A stretch of DNA of 64,000 nucleotides from Yersinia thracica (GTDB lineage Bacteria > Pseudomonadota > Gammaproteobacteria > Enterobacterales > Enterobacteriaceae): assembly GCF_902170565.1 (NCBI RefSeq), contig NZ_CABHXX010000005.1, forward strand, positions 1 through 64,000. The letters run 5' to 3'. The notes beneath the pieces are model-generated. The model did no database searches. It saw nothing but the letters and a program-made list of their open reading frames with translations, and had not been told where the DNA came from. How positions within the stretch are numbered: position 1 is the first letter of the stretch; each line of letters starts with the position of its first letter. Positions 39,557 to 47,363 of the stretch are shown one piece after another. A program made the position numbers and the translations under genes.

Positions 39557-40819
39557 ATGTTCAGAACAAAATGGTCCAAAATAAAGTGTCATCACACCAC
39601 GCTGTCAATCGCGCTGGCAGCTGCATTTGCCGTGACCTACTCAGGTATGGCGATGGCGGCAGAAACGCCGGTGAAAATTGGTTTATTGGAAGATGCATCC
39701 GGCAACTTTGCCTTACCGGTGATCCCCAAAATTCATGCCACAGAGCTTGCTGTAGAAGAAATCAATGCCAAAGGCGGCATACTCGGACGCCAAATCGAGT
39801 TGGTCAAATACGATACGCAATCCGATAACACCCGCTTCCAACAAATGGCTCGTCGCCTAATTAAAAATGACAAAGTGGATGTGATTTTCGGGGCGTTTTC
39901 CAGCGCCTCGCGTGAAGCTATCCGCCCAATAATGGATCGCGAAAAGCAGCTTTATTGGTATAACAATCAGTATGAAGGCGGGGTATGTGACTCCAATGTG
40001 TTCGTCACCGGCGCGGTGCCTGAACAGCAATTCTCCACCTTGATCCCGTGGATGATGGAGAAGTACGGCAAAAAAGTTTACACCATTGCCGCCGACTATA
40101 ACTTTGGGCAAATCTCGGCTGAATGGGTGCGCAAAATTGTCGAAGAGAATGGCGGCACCATGGTGGGCGAGGAGTTTATCCCGCTGAGTGTTTCACAATT
40201 TGGTCAAACCATTCAAAACATCCAGAAAGCCAAACCTGATTTCGTGATGACCTTGTTGGTCGGGGCCAACCAATCCTCTTATTACGAACAGCAAGCGGCG
40301 GCAAAACTGAACTTGCCTATGGGCAGCTCGGTGAGTGTCGGCCAGGCTTATGAGCACAAGCGCTTTAAAGCCCCGGCGCTGAAAGATATGTATATCACGG
40401 CTAACTACATTGAAGAGGTGGATAGCCCCGCCAGCAATGATTTCAAACAGCGTTTCCATGCCAAATTCCCGAATGAACCTTACATTAATCAGGAAGCAGC
40501 CAATGCTTATGATGCAGTTTATCTGTACAAAGCAGCCGTAGAAAAGGCGGGCAGCACAGATATGGACGCGGTGCGTAAGTCACTGGAAAACGGTGATATT
40601 TGCACTGACGGCCCCTCAGGAAAGGTCTGTATCGATCCGAAAAGTCATCATTTGAGCCACACCATCTATCTGGCTCATGTGAAAGACGACCACTCGATCG
40701 AGATCCCGAAAGTGTGGACCGACATCAAACCTTATTGGTTGGGTGAAGCCGGTTGTAATTTGCCGGTGAAACCTGATAACAGCCAATACACCCCATCATC
40801 TCCACCGAAAAAAGCCTAA
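39557..40819 (+). CDS. ABC transporter substrate-binding protein, amide/urea (FmdD/UrtA) type
   Basis: A 420-residue periplasmic type I binding protein with a signal peptide (hydrophobic 16-33, cleavage near AMA-AET). It belongs to the branched-chain amino acid-like group whose members bind urea or short amides (motifs IGLLEDASGNFALP, EEINAKGGILGRQIELV, GAFSSASREAIRPIM). The start at 39557 follows AGGGG; the ATG 15 bp upstream lacks spacing. It heads an importer operon with two permeases and two ATPases, next to an amidase, so an amide is the likely cargo. Urea is not excluded, though no urease is seen in the window. Confidence 0.85.
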   Translation: MFRTKWSKIKCHHTTLSIALAAAFAVTYSGMAMAAETPVKIGLLEDASGNFALPVIPKIHATELAVEEINAKGGILGRQIELVKYDTQSDNTRFQQMARRLIKNDKVDVIFGAFSSASREAIRPIMDREKQLYWYNNQYEGGVCDSNVFVTGAVPEQQFSTLIPWMMEKYGKKVYTIAADYNFGQISAEWVRKIVEENGGTMVGEEFIPLSVSQFGQTIQNIQKAKPDFVMTLLVGANQSSYYEQQAAAKLNLPMGSSVSVGQAYEHKRFKAPALKDMYITANYIEEVDSPASNDFKQRFHAKFPNEPYINQEAANAYDAVYLYKAAVEKAGSTDMDAVRKSLENGDICTDGPSGKVCIDPKSHHLSHTIYLAHVKDDHSIEIPKVWTDIKPYWLGEAGCNLPVKPDNSQYTPSSPPKKA

Positions 40820-41023
40820 CAAAACCGGTGAGTGAAGGGTTGACCGCACCCAGGGGCACTCCGACGGCTCACACCGTTACGGCCCCAACGGCACGTTTCC
40901 CCTTCATTTGGCTCTGTCAGCAGTCTGAAAGGGCAACTTTGTCGGGAAGTCACCGCTTGAGCGGGCTTCCCGGTGTTCTCCATTTTCAATGGTGTCAATC
41001 AGGACACCCAGGATTGCCAAACC
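40820..41023 (+). other. Intercistronic spacer with hairpin and dispersed repeat sequence
   Basis: This 204-bp gap lies inside the operon. It holds a strong hairpin, GGGAAG/CTTCCC with an inner CGC/GCG stem (about 40948-40974), without T-run. It shares TCAGCAGTCTGAA with 32261-32273. It may stabilise the upstream mRNA and raise binding-protein output relative to the permeases. Confidence 0.55.
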
Positions 41024-41893
41024 ATGTTAACGCTATCCTTTCTCTATTCGGTGATTTATCAGTTTGGCGATAACTTCGCCTATCTGGTGCTGGCAGCACT
41101 GGGGCTGGCGGTTATTTTTGGCATGATGGGGGTTATCAATCTGGCGCACGGCGAATTCATTATGTGTGGGGCTTATGTCACCATTCTGATGAATAAAGCG
41201 GGCTTGCCACTGCCTTTTGCCATGCTGGCCGGTACTTTGGCGGCGGCGTTCTTCGGCGGCGTAGTCGAGCGCTTGGTGGTGCGCCATCTTTATGGTCGTT
41301 TGTATGATTCGGTAGTCGCCACTTGGGCTATCAGCTTGATTGTACAGCAAAGTATGCTGCTAATTGCCGGCCCGTCACTCGAGGGGCTGTCGACACCTTT
41401 CGGCTCTTTCACCCTCGGCGAATACTCGTTTGCCACTTACCGTGCCTTACTGCCCTTCTTCGCCATTGCCATTTTAATGGTGCTCTATTGGCTGTTTTTC
41501 CACACCAATTACGGCGTCTGCGCCAGAGCCACCATTCAAAATGCCCGCATGGCTTCTTGTTTGGGTTTGGAAACTGACCGGATTTATACCCTGACATTCG
41601 CGCTAGGGGCTGGGCTGGCTGGGTTAGCAGGGGCCATTTATGCCCCAACACTGACCGCCGTTCCCACCATGGGCAGCAGTTTTATCGTGCAAGCCTTTGT
41701 TTCGGTGGTCGTGGGGGGCGCAAATGTACTTGTTGGCACCATTCCTGCAGCGATTGCATTAGGCGCAATACAAACTGGGCTGAATTCCTGGTATGGACAA
41801 TTAGCCGGGCAAGTTGGCTTATTGGTTACCGCCGTCTTAGTTATCCGCTTATTACCTAACGGTATTGGCAGCCTGTTTACCCGTAACCGCTAG
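41024..41893 (+). CDS. ABC transporter permease, LivH/FmdE type
   Basis: A 289-residue inner-membrane protein with about eight membrane segments of the BPD_transp_2 family. Motifs: GMMGVINLAHGEFIMCGAYV, LVVRHLYGRLYDS and the cytoplasmic EAA-like loop RATIQNARMASCLGLETDRIY. The start at 41024 is chosen because the previous 17 codons are not membrane-like and lie in the spacer. It pairs with the next permease. Confidence 0.88.
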   Translation: MLTLSFLYSVIYQFGDNFAYLVLAALGLAVIFGMMGVINLAHGEFIMCGAYVTILMNKAGLPLPFAMLAGTLAAAFFGGVVERLVVRHLYGRLYDSVVATWAISLIVQQSMLLIAGPSLEGLSTPFGSFTLGEYSFATYRALLPFFAIAILMVLYWLFFHTNYGVCARATIQNARMASCLGLETDRIYTLTFALGAGLAGLAGAIYAPTLTAVPTMGSSFIVQAFVSVVVGGANVLVGTIPAAIALGAIQTGLNSWYGQLAGQVGLLVTAVLVIRLLPNGIGSLFTRNR

Positions 41894-41902
41894 GAGCTGC
41901 AT

Positions 41903-42961
41903 GTGACAACAACTTCTGTTCATTTATCGGCGGCAAAACAACGCACGCCGTCCACCACTCGGCTGGCAGCGCTGCTCATTCTGGCGGGCGCTCTCGCCCT
42001 GCCGTTGGTGGTCGATAGCGCCATGATCGGCGACTTTTCCTACTTCCTGCTGTGGACATTCTGTGCCATCGGGTTGGCGGCAATGTGGGGGCATGGCGGC
42101 ATTTTATCTTTCGGGCAGACCGCGTTCTTTGGCCTGGCCGGTTACACCTACGGCGTGATGACGTTGAATTTCGGCGATGGGGTGCTCTCCACCTGGTCGG
42201 GCTTGATTATGGCCTTGCTGGTGGCCGCTGCGGTGGCTGCGGCACTGGGTTATCTGATGTTTTACGGCGGAGTGACCGGCATTTTTATCGGCATCGTGAC
42301 CTTGTCTTTCACTCTGGTGCTGGAAACTTTTATGTCGCAGACCGCTGGCCCGCAATGGTCTATCGGCAGTGCGCGACTGAATGGTTTTAATGGCATGTCC
42401 GGTATGCCGCCGCTCTCCCTGCCGTGGTTCGACGGCACATTGCTGACACTGGAAGGCAATGCCTTTTACTACCTGATTATTCTGCTGCTTGCCGGTGTTT
42501 ACTGGGGGGTTCGGCGGTTATTGCGCTCTGATTTTGGCTTGACACTGGCCTCTATCCGCGAGAACCCGCGCCGGGCAGAAATGCTGGGGATTGATATCCG
42601 CCGCTACCAATTGCTGGTGTTTGTGCTCGGCGGCGTGCTCTCCGGGCTATCCGGCGCGCTGTATACCTTATGGGGTTCTTATATCACGCCGTCCGCCATG
42701 GGGCTGACCGCCGCCGCGATGCCAGTTATCTGGGTGGCGACTGCCGGACGTAAAAATATTTTTGGTACCGCAGTCATCACCGCCCTGCTGGTGTGGCTAT
42801 CCCAATGGCTGGCTATTTACGGCAGCGAATACGCCATGATTTTGCTGGGTGCCATTCTGCTGTTTGTGGTGCTGACCGCGCCCAACGGCCTGTTACCTTG
42901 GTTGGCGGAGAAAATCACCCGCTGGTCTGCCGCTCGTCAGAAAAAAGGGGAATCGCTATGA
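41903..42961 (+). CDS. ABC transporter permease, LivM/FmdF type
   Basis: A 352-residue membrane protein with about ten segments of the LivM group (GLAAMWGHGGILSFGQTAFF, SIRENPRRAEMLGIDIRRYQLLVFVLGG). The start is GTG at 41903, with TAGGAG six bases before it. It begins 9 bp after the first permease and overlaps the ATPase gene by 4 bp. Confidence 0.88.
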   Translation: MTTTSVHLSAAKQRTPSTTRLAALLILAGALALPLVVDSAMIGDFSYFLLWTFCAIGLAAMWGHGGILSFGQTAFFGLAGYTYGVMTLNFGDGVLSTWSGLIMALLVAAAVAAALGYLMFYGGVTGIFIGIVTLSFTLVLETFMSQTAGPQWSIGSARLNGFNGMSGMPPLSLPWFDGTLLTLEGNAFYYLIILLLAGVYWGVRRLLRSDFGLTLASIRENPRRAEMLGIDIRRYQLLVFVLGGVLSGLSGALYTLWGSYITPSAMGLTAAAMPVIWVATAGRKNIFGTAVITALLVWLSQWLAIYGSEYAMILLGAILLFVVLTAPNGLLPWLAEKITRWSAARQKKGESL

Positions 42962-43692
42962 ATCAAACAGCGCAAGATTTGATCCTCGAAACCCGTGGGC
43001 TAAGCAAGCGCTTTGGCGGTATTCAGGTTATCAATCAAGTTGATTTGCAAATCCGCCGTGGTGAAGTCCGCTGTGTGATTGGCCCGAATGGCGCGGGTAA
43101 AAGTACCTTTTTCAAATTGCTGACTGGCGAACATACGCCAAGCAATGGGGATATCCGCTTCTTTAATCGGCGGCTGAATACTTTGCCGCCCTTCCTGCGC
43201 ATTCGCATGGGCATGAGTATTAAGTTTCAGATCCCCGGCATCTTCCCGGAACTGACTGTTGAGCAGCATTTACAGTTATCACTCAGTCACTTACGCCCAG
43301 AAGTTCGCTCGCAGGCGGTCAGTGTCGATGAGCTATTAGAGCGCTTTAAACTCAGCACTGAATACCACCAACTGGCCGGTAATTTATCTCACGGCAAGAA
43401 ACAGTGGTTGGAAATTGCCATGGCGGTGTCGCTACAGCCCACTCTGCTGATGCTTGATGAGCCAGTCGCCGGTTTATCTATCGATGAAACCTATCTCACC
43501 GGCGAACTTATCAAGCAGATGCAAAATGACGGCCTGACGCTGATGGTGGTGGAGCACGACATGACATTCGTACGGCAAATAGCTTCACAAGTCACCGTCC
43601 TGCATGGCGGGCAAGTGTTCGCTGACGGCAATGCCGCTGAGGTGCTGGCGCGCGAGGATGTGGCAGATATCTATTTGGGGAAAGCGGTATGA
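42958..43692 (+). CDS. ABC transporter ATP-binding protein, LivG/UrtD type
   Basis: A 244-residue cytoplasmic ATPase with Walker A GPNGAGKST near 40, the signature LSHGKKQWLEIAMAV and Walker B TLLMLDEPVAGLS, then VVEHDM. The signature motif LSHGKKQ is typical of the amide/urea subgroup. It overlaps the genes on both sides by 4 bp, so translation is coupled. Confidence 0.9.
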   Translation: MNQTAQDLILETRGLSKRFGGIQVINQVDLQIRRGEVRCVIGPNGAGKSTFFKLLTGEHTPSNGDIRFFNRRLNTLPPFLRIRMGMSIKFQIPGIFPELTVEQHLQLSLSHLRPEVRSQAVSVDELLERFKLSTEYHQLAGNLSHGKKQWLEIAMAVSLQPTLLMLDEPVAGLSIDETYLTGELIKQMQNDGLTLMVVEHDMTFVRQIASQVTVLHGGQVFADGNAAEVLAREDVADIYLGKAV

Positions 43693-44408
43693 ATAACGTG
43701 GTTTTGCACATAGAGGGGCTGACTGGCGGTTATGGCGGCGGGCAAGTGCTCAATGGCGTCGCGCTGCAACTGCATGCGGCAGAAGTCTTGGGGTTGATTG
43801 GCCGCAATGGCGTGGGGAAAACCACCTTAATGCGCACTTTGATTGGCGCAGTTCCGGCGCAACAAGGGCAAATTTTGTTAGGCGAAATTGATATCACTCA
43901 AGCCTCGCCGCAGCGCCGTGCCCGGCTGGGGATCGGCTATGTGCCGCAAGGGCGCGAAGTCTTCGCGGGGCTAACGGTGGCGGAAAATCTGCAAGTCGGC
44001 ATGCAATTTGTCCGTGAACACCGCGAGTTTGCCCAAGACTTACTGGAGCGGGTACTGGATTACTTCCCGATTTTGCGTCAAAGACTCAAACAAAAAGCCG
44101 GCACCATGAGTGGCGGCGAGCAACAACAGCTAGCTATCGCCAGAGCCTTGGTCGGCTCGCCAAAAGTGTTATTGCTGGATGAACCTTCTGAGGGCGTACA
44201 GCCCTCTATCGTCAATATCATTGCCGACACTTTGGTGCGCATTGCCCGCGAGCTGCATGTGGCGGTGATTCTGGTCGAGCAGGATATCGCGATGATCCAG
44301 CGGGCCGCGCAACGTTGTGCGGTAATGGATAAAGGTCAAGTGGTAGAAAACCTTTCACAACAACAACTTGCTGATGATCTTTTAATGCGCCGTCATCTGG
44401 CTTTGTAG
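43689..44408 (+). CDS. ABC transporter ATP-binding protein, LivF/UrtE type
   Basis: A 239-residue ATPase with Walker A GRNGVGKTT near 38, signature MSGGEQQQLAIARALV and Walker B VLLLDEPSEGVQPS. It forms a heterodimer with the previous ATPase. The amidase gene begins 39 bp later. Confidence 0.9.
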   Translation: MNNVVLHIEGLTGGYGGGQVLNGVALQLHAAEVLGLIGRNGVGKTTLMRTLIGAVPAQQGQILLGEIDITQASPQRRARLGIGYVPQGREVFAGLTVAENLQVGMQFVREHREFAQDLLERVLDYFPILRQRLKQKAGTMSGGEQQQLAIARALVGSPKVLLLDEPSEGVQPSIVNIIADTLVRIARELHVAVILVEQDIAMIQRAAQRCAVMDKGQVVENLSQQQLADDLLMRRHLAL

Positions 44409-44447
44409 CCGGATACCGCTATACCCTAATGACGTGGAGAATTGCTA

Positions 44448-45434
44448 ATGAAATGGCTGGAAGAATCAATCATGGTCAAACGCGGTGTCGGTGCGGGACG
44501 TAAACCGGTGACCCACCATTTGACGGAAGAGATGCAGAAAGAGTTTCACTACACTATCGGCCCTTACTCAACGCCGGTGCTGACCATTGAACCCGGTGAC
44601 CGGGTGATTGTCGACACGCGGGATGCTTTCGAAGGGGCGATTAGCTCAGAGCAAGATATCCCAAGCCAACTGCTCAAAATGCCGTTTCTCAACCCGCAGA
44701 ATGGCCCGATCATGGTCAATGGCGCGGAGAAAGGCGATGTGATTGCGGTCTATATTGAATCCATGTTACCGCGAGGGGTTAACCCGCACGGCATCTGCGC
44801 CATGATCCCGCATTTTGGGGGGCTGACCGGCACCGACCTGACCGCCATGCTCAATGATCCGCTGCCGGAAAAAGTGCGCATGATTAAGCTCGACCATGAA
44901 AAAGTCTACTGGAGCGAGCGCCATACCCTGCCCTATAAGCCGCATATCGGCACCCTGAGTGTGTCGCCGGAAATTGACTCCATCAATTCTCTGACTCCGG
45001 ATAATCACGGCGGAAATATGGACGTGCCGGACATCGGGCCGGGCAGCATTACTTATCTGCCGGTGCGCGCCCCCGGCGGCCGCCTGTTTATTGGTGATGC
45101 TCATGCTTGTCAGGGGGATGGCGAGATTTGCGGCACTGCGGTGGAGTTCGCCTCCATCACCACCATCAAAGTGGATTTGATTAAAAACTGGCAACTCTCC
45201 TGGCCACGGATGGAAAACGCCGAAACCATCATGAGTATCGGCAGCGCCCGCCCATTAGAGGATGCCACCCGCATTGCTTATCGTGACCTGATTTACTGGT
45301 TAGTGGCCGATTTTGGTTTCGAACAGTGGGATGCCTACATGCTACTCAGCCAATGCGGCAAAGTGCGGCTGGGCAATATGGTTGACCCCAAATACACCGT
45401 CGGCGCGATGCTTAACAAAGAACTTTTAGCGTAA
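44448..45434 (+). CDS. Acetamidase/formamidase family protein
   Basis: A 328-residue cytoplasmic hydrolase of the FmdA/AmdA family, which splits formamide or acetamide into the acid and ammonia. Family features: FHYTIGPYSTPVLTIEPGDRVIVDTRDAFEG, HGICAMIPHFGGLTG, NHGGNMDVPDIGPGS and LFIGDAHACQGDGEICGTAVE. The acidic and His residues of the metal site appear intact. It is shorter than the ~406-residue formamidase of Methylophilus. The start at 44448 follows GGAG at eight bases. It stands between the importer and the sensor genes. Confidence 0.88.
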   Translation: MKWLEESIMVKRGVGAGRKPVTHHLTEEMQKEFHYTIGPYSTPVLTIEPGDRVIVDTRDAFEGAISSEQDIPSQLLKMPFLNPQNGPIMVNGAEKGDVIAVYIESMLPRGVNPHGICAMIPHFGGLTGTDLTAMLNDPLPEKVRMIKLDHEKVYWSERHTLPYKPHIGTLSVSPEIDSINSLTPDNHGGNMDVPDIGPGSITYLPVRAPGGRLFIGDAHACQGDGEICGTAVEFASITTIKVDLIKNWQLSWPRMENAETIMSIGSARPLEDATRIAYRDLIYWLVADFGFEQWDAYMLLSQCGKVRLGNMVDPKYTVGAMLNKELLA

Positions 45435-45513
45435 TAATCCCTACCCCTCGGTATACGCCGGGGGGTTATGCGCATTCGCACAATCATCCTTTTAATAGTG
45501 TAAGCAGGTGCCT

Positions 45514-46680
45514 ATGAGCTCAGATATCCCGGTCAATATTGGCTTGCTGTACTCTTTCAGTGGAGTGACGGCGGCACAAGAATTGTCGCAATGGCGTGGG
45601 GCGACACAGGCGATTGCTGAAATTAACCACCATGGCGGCATCAACGGCAGGCCGCTGAATGCAATTCATTTTGACCCACAATCTGACGATGCGCAGTTTC
45701 GTGCTCTGGCCGAGCAACTGATTGTCGAGCATGAAGTTAATGTGATTTTTGGCGGCTATACCTCCAGTAGCCGCAAAGCGATGTCGCCCATTGTAGAGAA
45801 ATATCGGCGGCTGCTGTTCTATTCGCAACTATATGAAGGCTTTGAGTTTTCTGACAATATTTTCTATGGCGGTGCTGCACCCAATCAAAACTGTGTGCAA
45901 CTGGCGGATTATTTAACTGGGCAGTTTGGCGCGCGCGTGTATTTGATTGGCTCGCGCTATATTTACCCCTACGAATGTAACCGCAACATGCAGGAGCTGA
46001 TTCTGCAACGCCATGATGGCGCGGTGATTGGCGAGCGCTACCTTGATCTGAATGCTCCTTATGAAGCTTTCCTGCCCATCATTGAGGAAATAAGCAAAAA
46101 GCAGCCAGATTTCATCTTTAGCACCGTGGTCGGACAAACCGTCCCTTTCTTGTATCAAGCTTATCAGGCCGCGGGGCTAGATCCTGCCCGTATGCCTATT
46201 GGTAGCCTGAATACATCAGAAACAGAGATTGCCATTATGGGGGCGGAACTGGCACAGGGTCATTTCAGTTCAGCCCCTTATTTCCAAAGTATTGATACTA
46301 AAGCCAATCAATCGGCGCTCAAACAATTCCATCAACAATTCGGGCCGGAACTCACCACCGACATGAATTGGGAAGCCACCTACAGTCAGGTGCATTTATT
46401 CGCTAAAGCTATGGCAGAGTGCGGCAGTGACCATATTTATCCACTTTCTGCCGCCCTGCGCGGGAGCCAGTTTGATGCGCCACAAGGCCGCATTCGTATT
46501 GATCCGCTGAATCAACATACCGGGCTTTATCCGCGCATTGGTATGGCGAATGAAAGTGGGCAATTTACTATCGTGCAGGAATCTCGCCGTATCGTCGAAC
46601 CCGACCCCTATATGACCCACCAGATTCAGGGCGATTGGGTCACGAAACTCACGACAGTGGGGTATCCACATGCGACCTAG
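45514..46680 (+). CDS. amiC: AmiC-like cytoplasmic amide sensor
   Basis: A 388-residue type I periplasmic-binding-fold protein without a signal peptide, as in AmiC of Pseudomonas aeruginosa. Similar segments are VNIGLLYSFSGVTAA, FSTVVGQTVPFLYQAY, SLNTSETEIAIMG and FDAPQGRIRIDPLNQHT. AmiC holds AmiR inactive until an amide binds. The start at 45514 has AGG and better spacing than the GTG before it. It overlaps the amiR-like gene by 11 bp. Confidence 0.85.
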   Translation: MSSDIPVNIGLLYSFSGVTAAQELSQWRGATQAIAEINHHGGINGRPLNAIHFDPQSDDAQFRALAEQLIVEHEVNVIFGGYTSSSRKAMSPIVEKYRRLLFYSQLYEGFEFSDNIFYGGAAPNQNCVQLADYLTGQFGARVYLIGSRYIYPYECNRNMQELILQRHDGAVIGERYLDLNAPYEAFLPIIEEISKKQPDFIFSTVVGQTVPFLYQAYQAAGLDPARMPIGSLNTSETEIAIMGAELAQGHFSSAPYFQSIDTKANQSALKQFHQQFGPELTTDMNWEATYSQVHLFAKAMAECGSDHIYPLSAALRGSQFDAPQGRIRIDPLNQHTGLYPRIGMANESGQFTIVQESRRIVEPDPYMTHQIQGDWVTKLTTVGYPHAT

Positions 46681-47308
46681 CGATAGCAGAATCAGCCCAA
46701 CCGCCCTCTTACTCAGCCGCGGAGTCCGCTGTGTAGTGTTACACCCCGACGATGACGATGGCGAAACGCTGACCAATCATTTGCGCCGGATGGGGTTTAA
46801 AGTTCAAGCTTTCTGGCCCATTCCCGAGCAACTCCCCGCCGATACTGACTTAATTTTCTATGCATTACAGTCAGATAATCCCGAACCGGATGTTTCATGG
46901 TTCGCTCCCAACAAACATGCTCTGATCGCGGTTATCGCCTATGAAAACCCCACATTTATTGACCAGGCACTCAAAATGGGCGCGGACACCACCATAACCA
47001 CCCCCCTGCGCGCCTCCGGTTTGCTGTCGGCGATGGTGTTTGCTTTGCACCATGCCCAACAGCAGCGGCAGATGAGTGAGCGTATTGAGCGGCTGGAGAA
47101 AAAAGTGCTGGGCGTCCGCCAAGTCGGTGAGGCCAAAGCCATCCTGATGCGGATGCACAGCATTGGTGAAGAACAGGCCTACGAAATCCTGCGCCATCAG
47201 GCCATGGACAAACGCATTACTGTCGAAGAGATTTCATGCGCACTGATTCAGGCCAATGATATTTTCTCCTGGACCACCCCAGGAGCCGCTAATAACCGGA
47301 AAAACTGA
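46670..47308 (+). CDS. amiR: AmiR-like ANTAR-domain antiterminator
   Basis: A 212-residue protein with an atypical receiver-like domain (about 18-130), a coiled coil (about 130-160) and a C-terminal ANTAR RNA-binding domain (KAILMRMHSIGEEQAYEILRHQAMDKRITVEEIS). ANTAR proteins bind two small hexaloop hairpins in leader RNA and block terminator formation. GGGG precedes the ATG within the end of amiC. The expected target is the leader terminator at 39471-39511. Confidence 0.88.
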   Translation: MRPSDSRISPTALLLSRGVRCVVLHPDDDDGETLTNHLRRMGFKVQAFWPIPEQLPADTDLIFYALQSDNPEPDVSWFAPNKHALIAVIAYENPTFIDQALKMGADTTITTPLRASGLLSAMVFALHHAQQQRQMSERIERLEKKVLGVRQVGEAKAILMRMHSIGEEQAYEILRHQAMDKRITVEEISCALIQANDIFSWTTPGAANNRKN

Positions 47309-47363
47309 GTTTCGATTATTCGGAGCCACCCCAATACATCATTCAGAATTTATGAGGATAATC

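Noticed and set aside
41903-42961. Urea transport operon (urtABCDE) as the identity of the importer
   Set aside because: Sequence type alone would allow it, but there is no urease in the window and the importer is joined to an amidase and AmiC/AmiR-like genes, so an amide is more likely.
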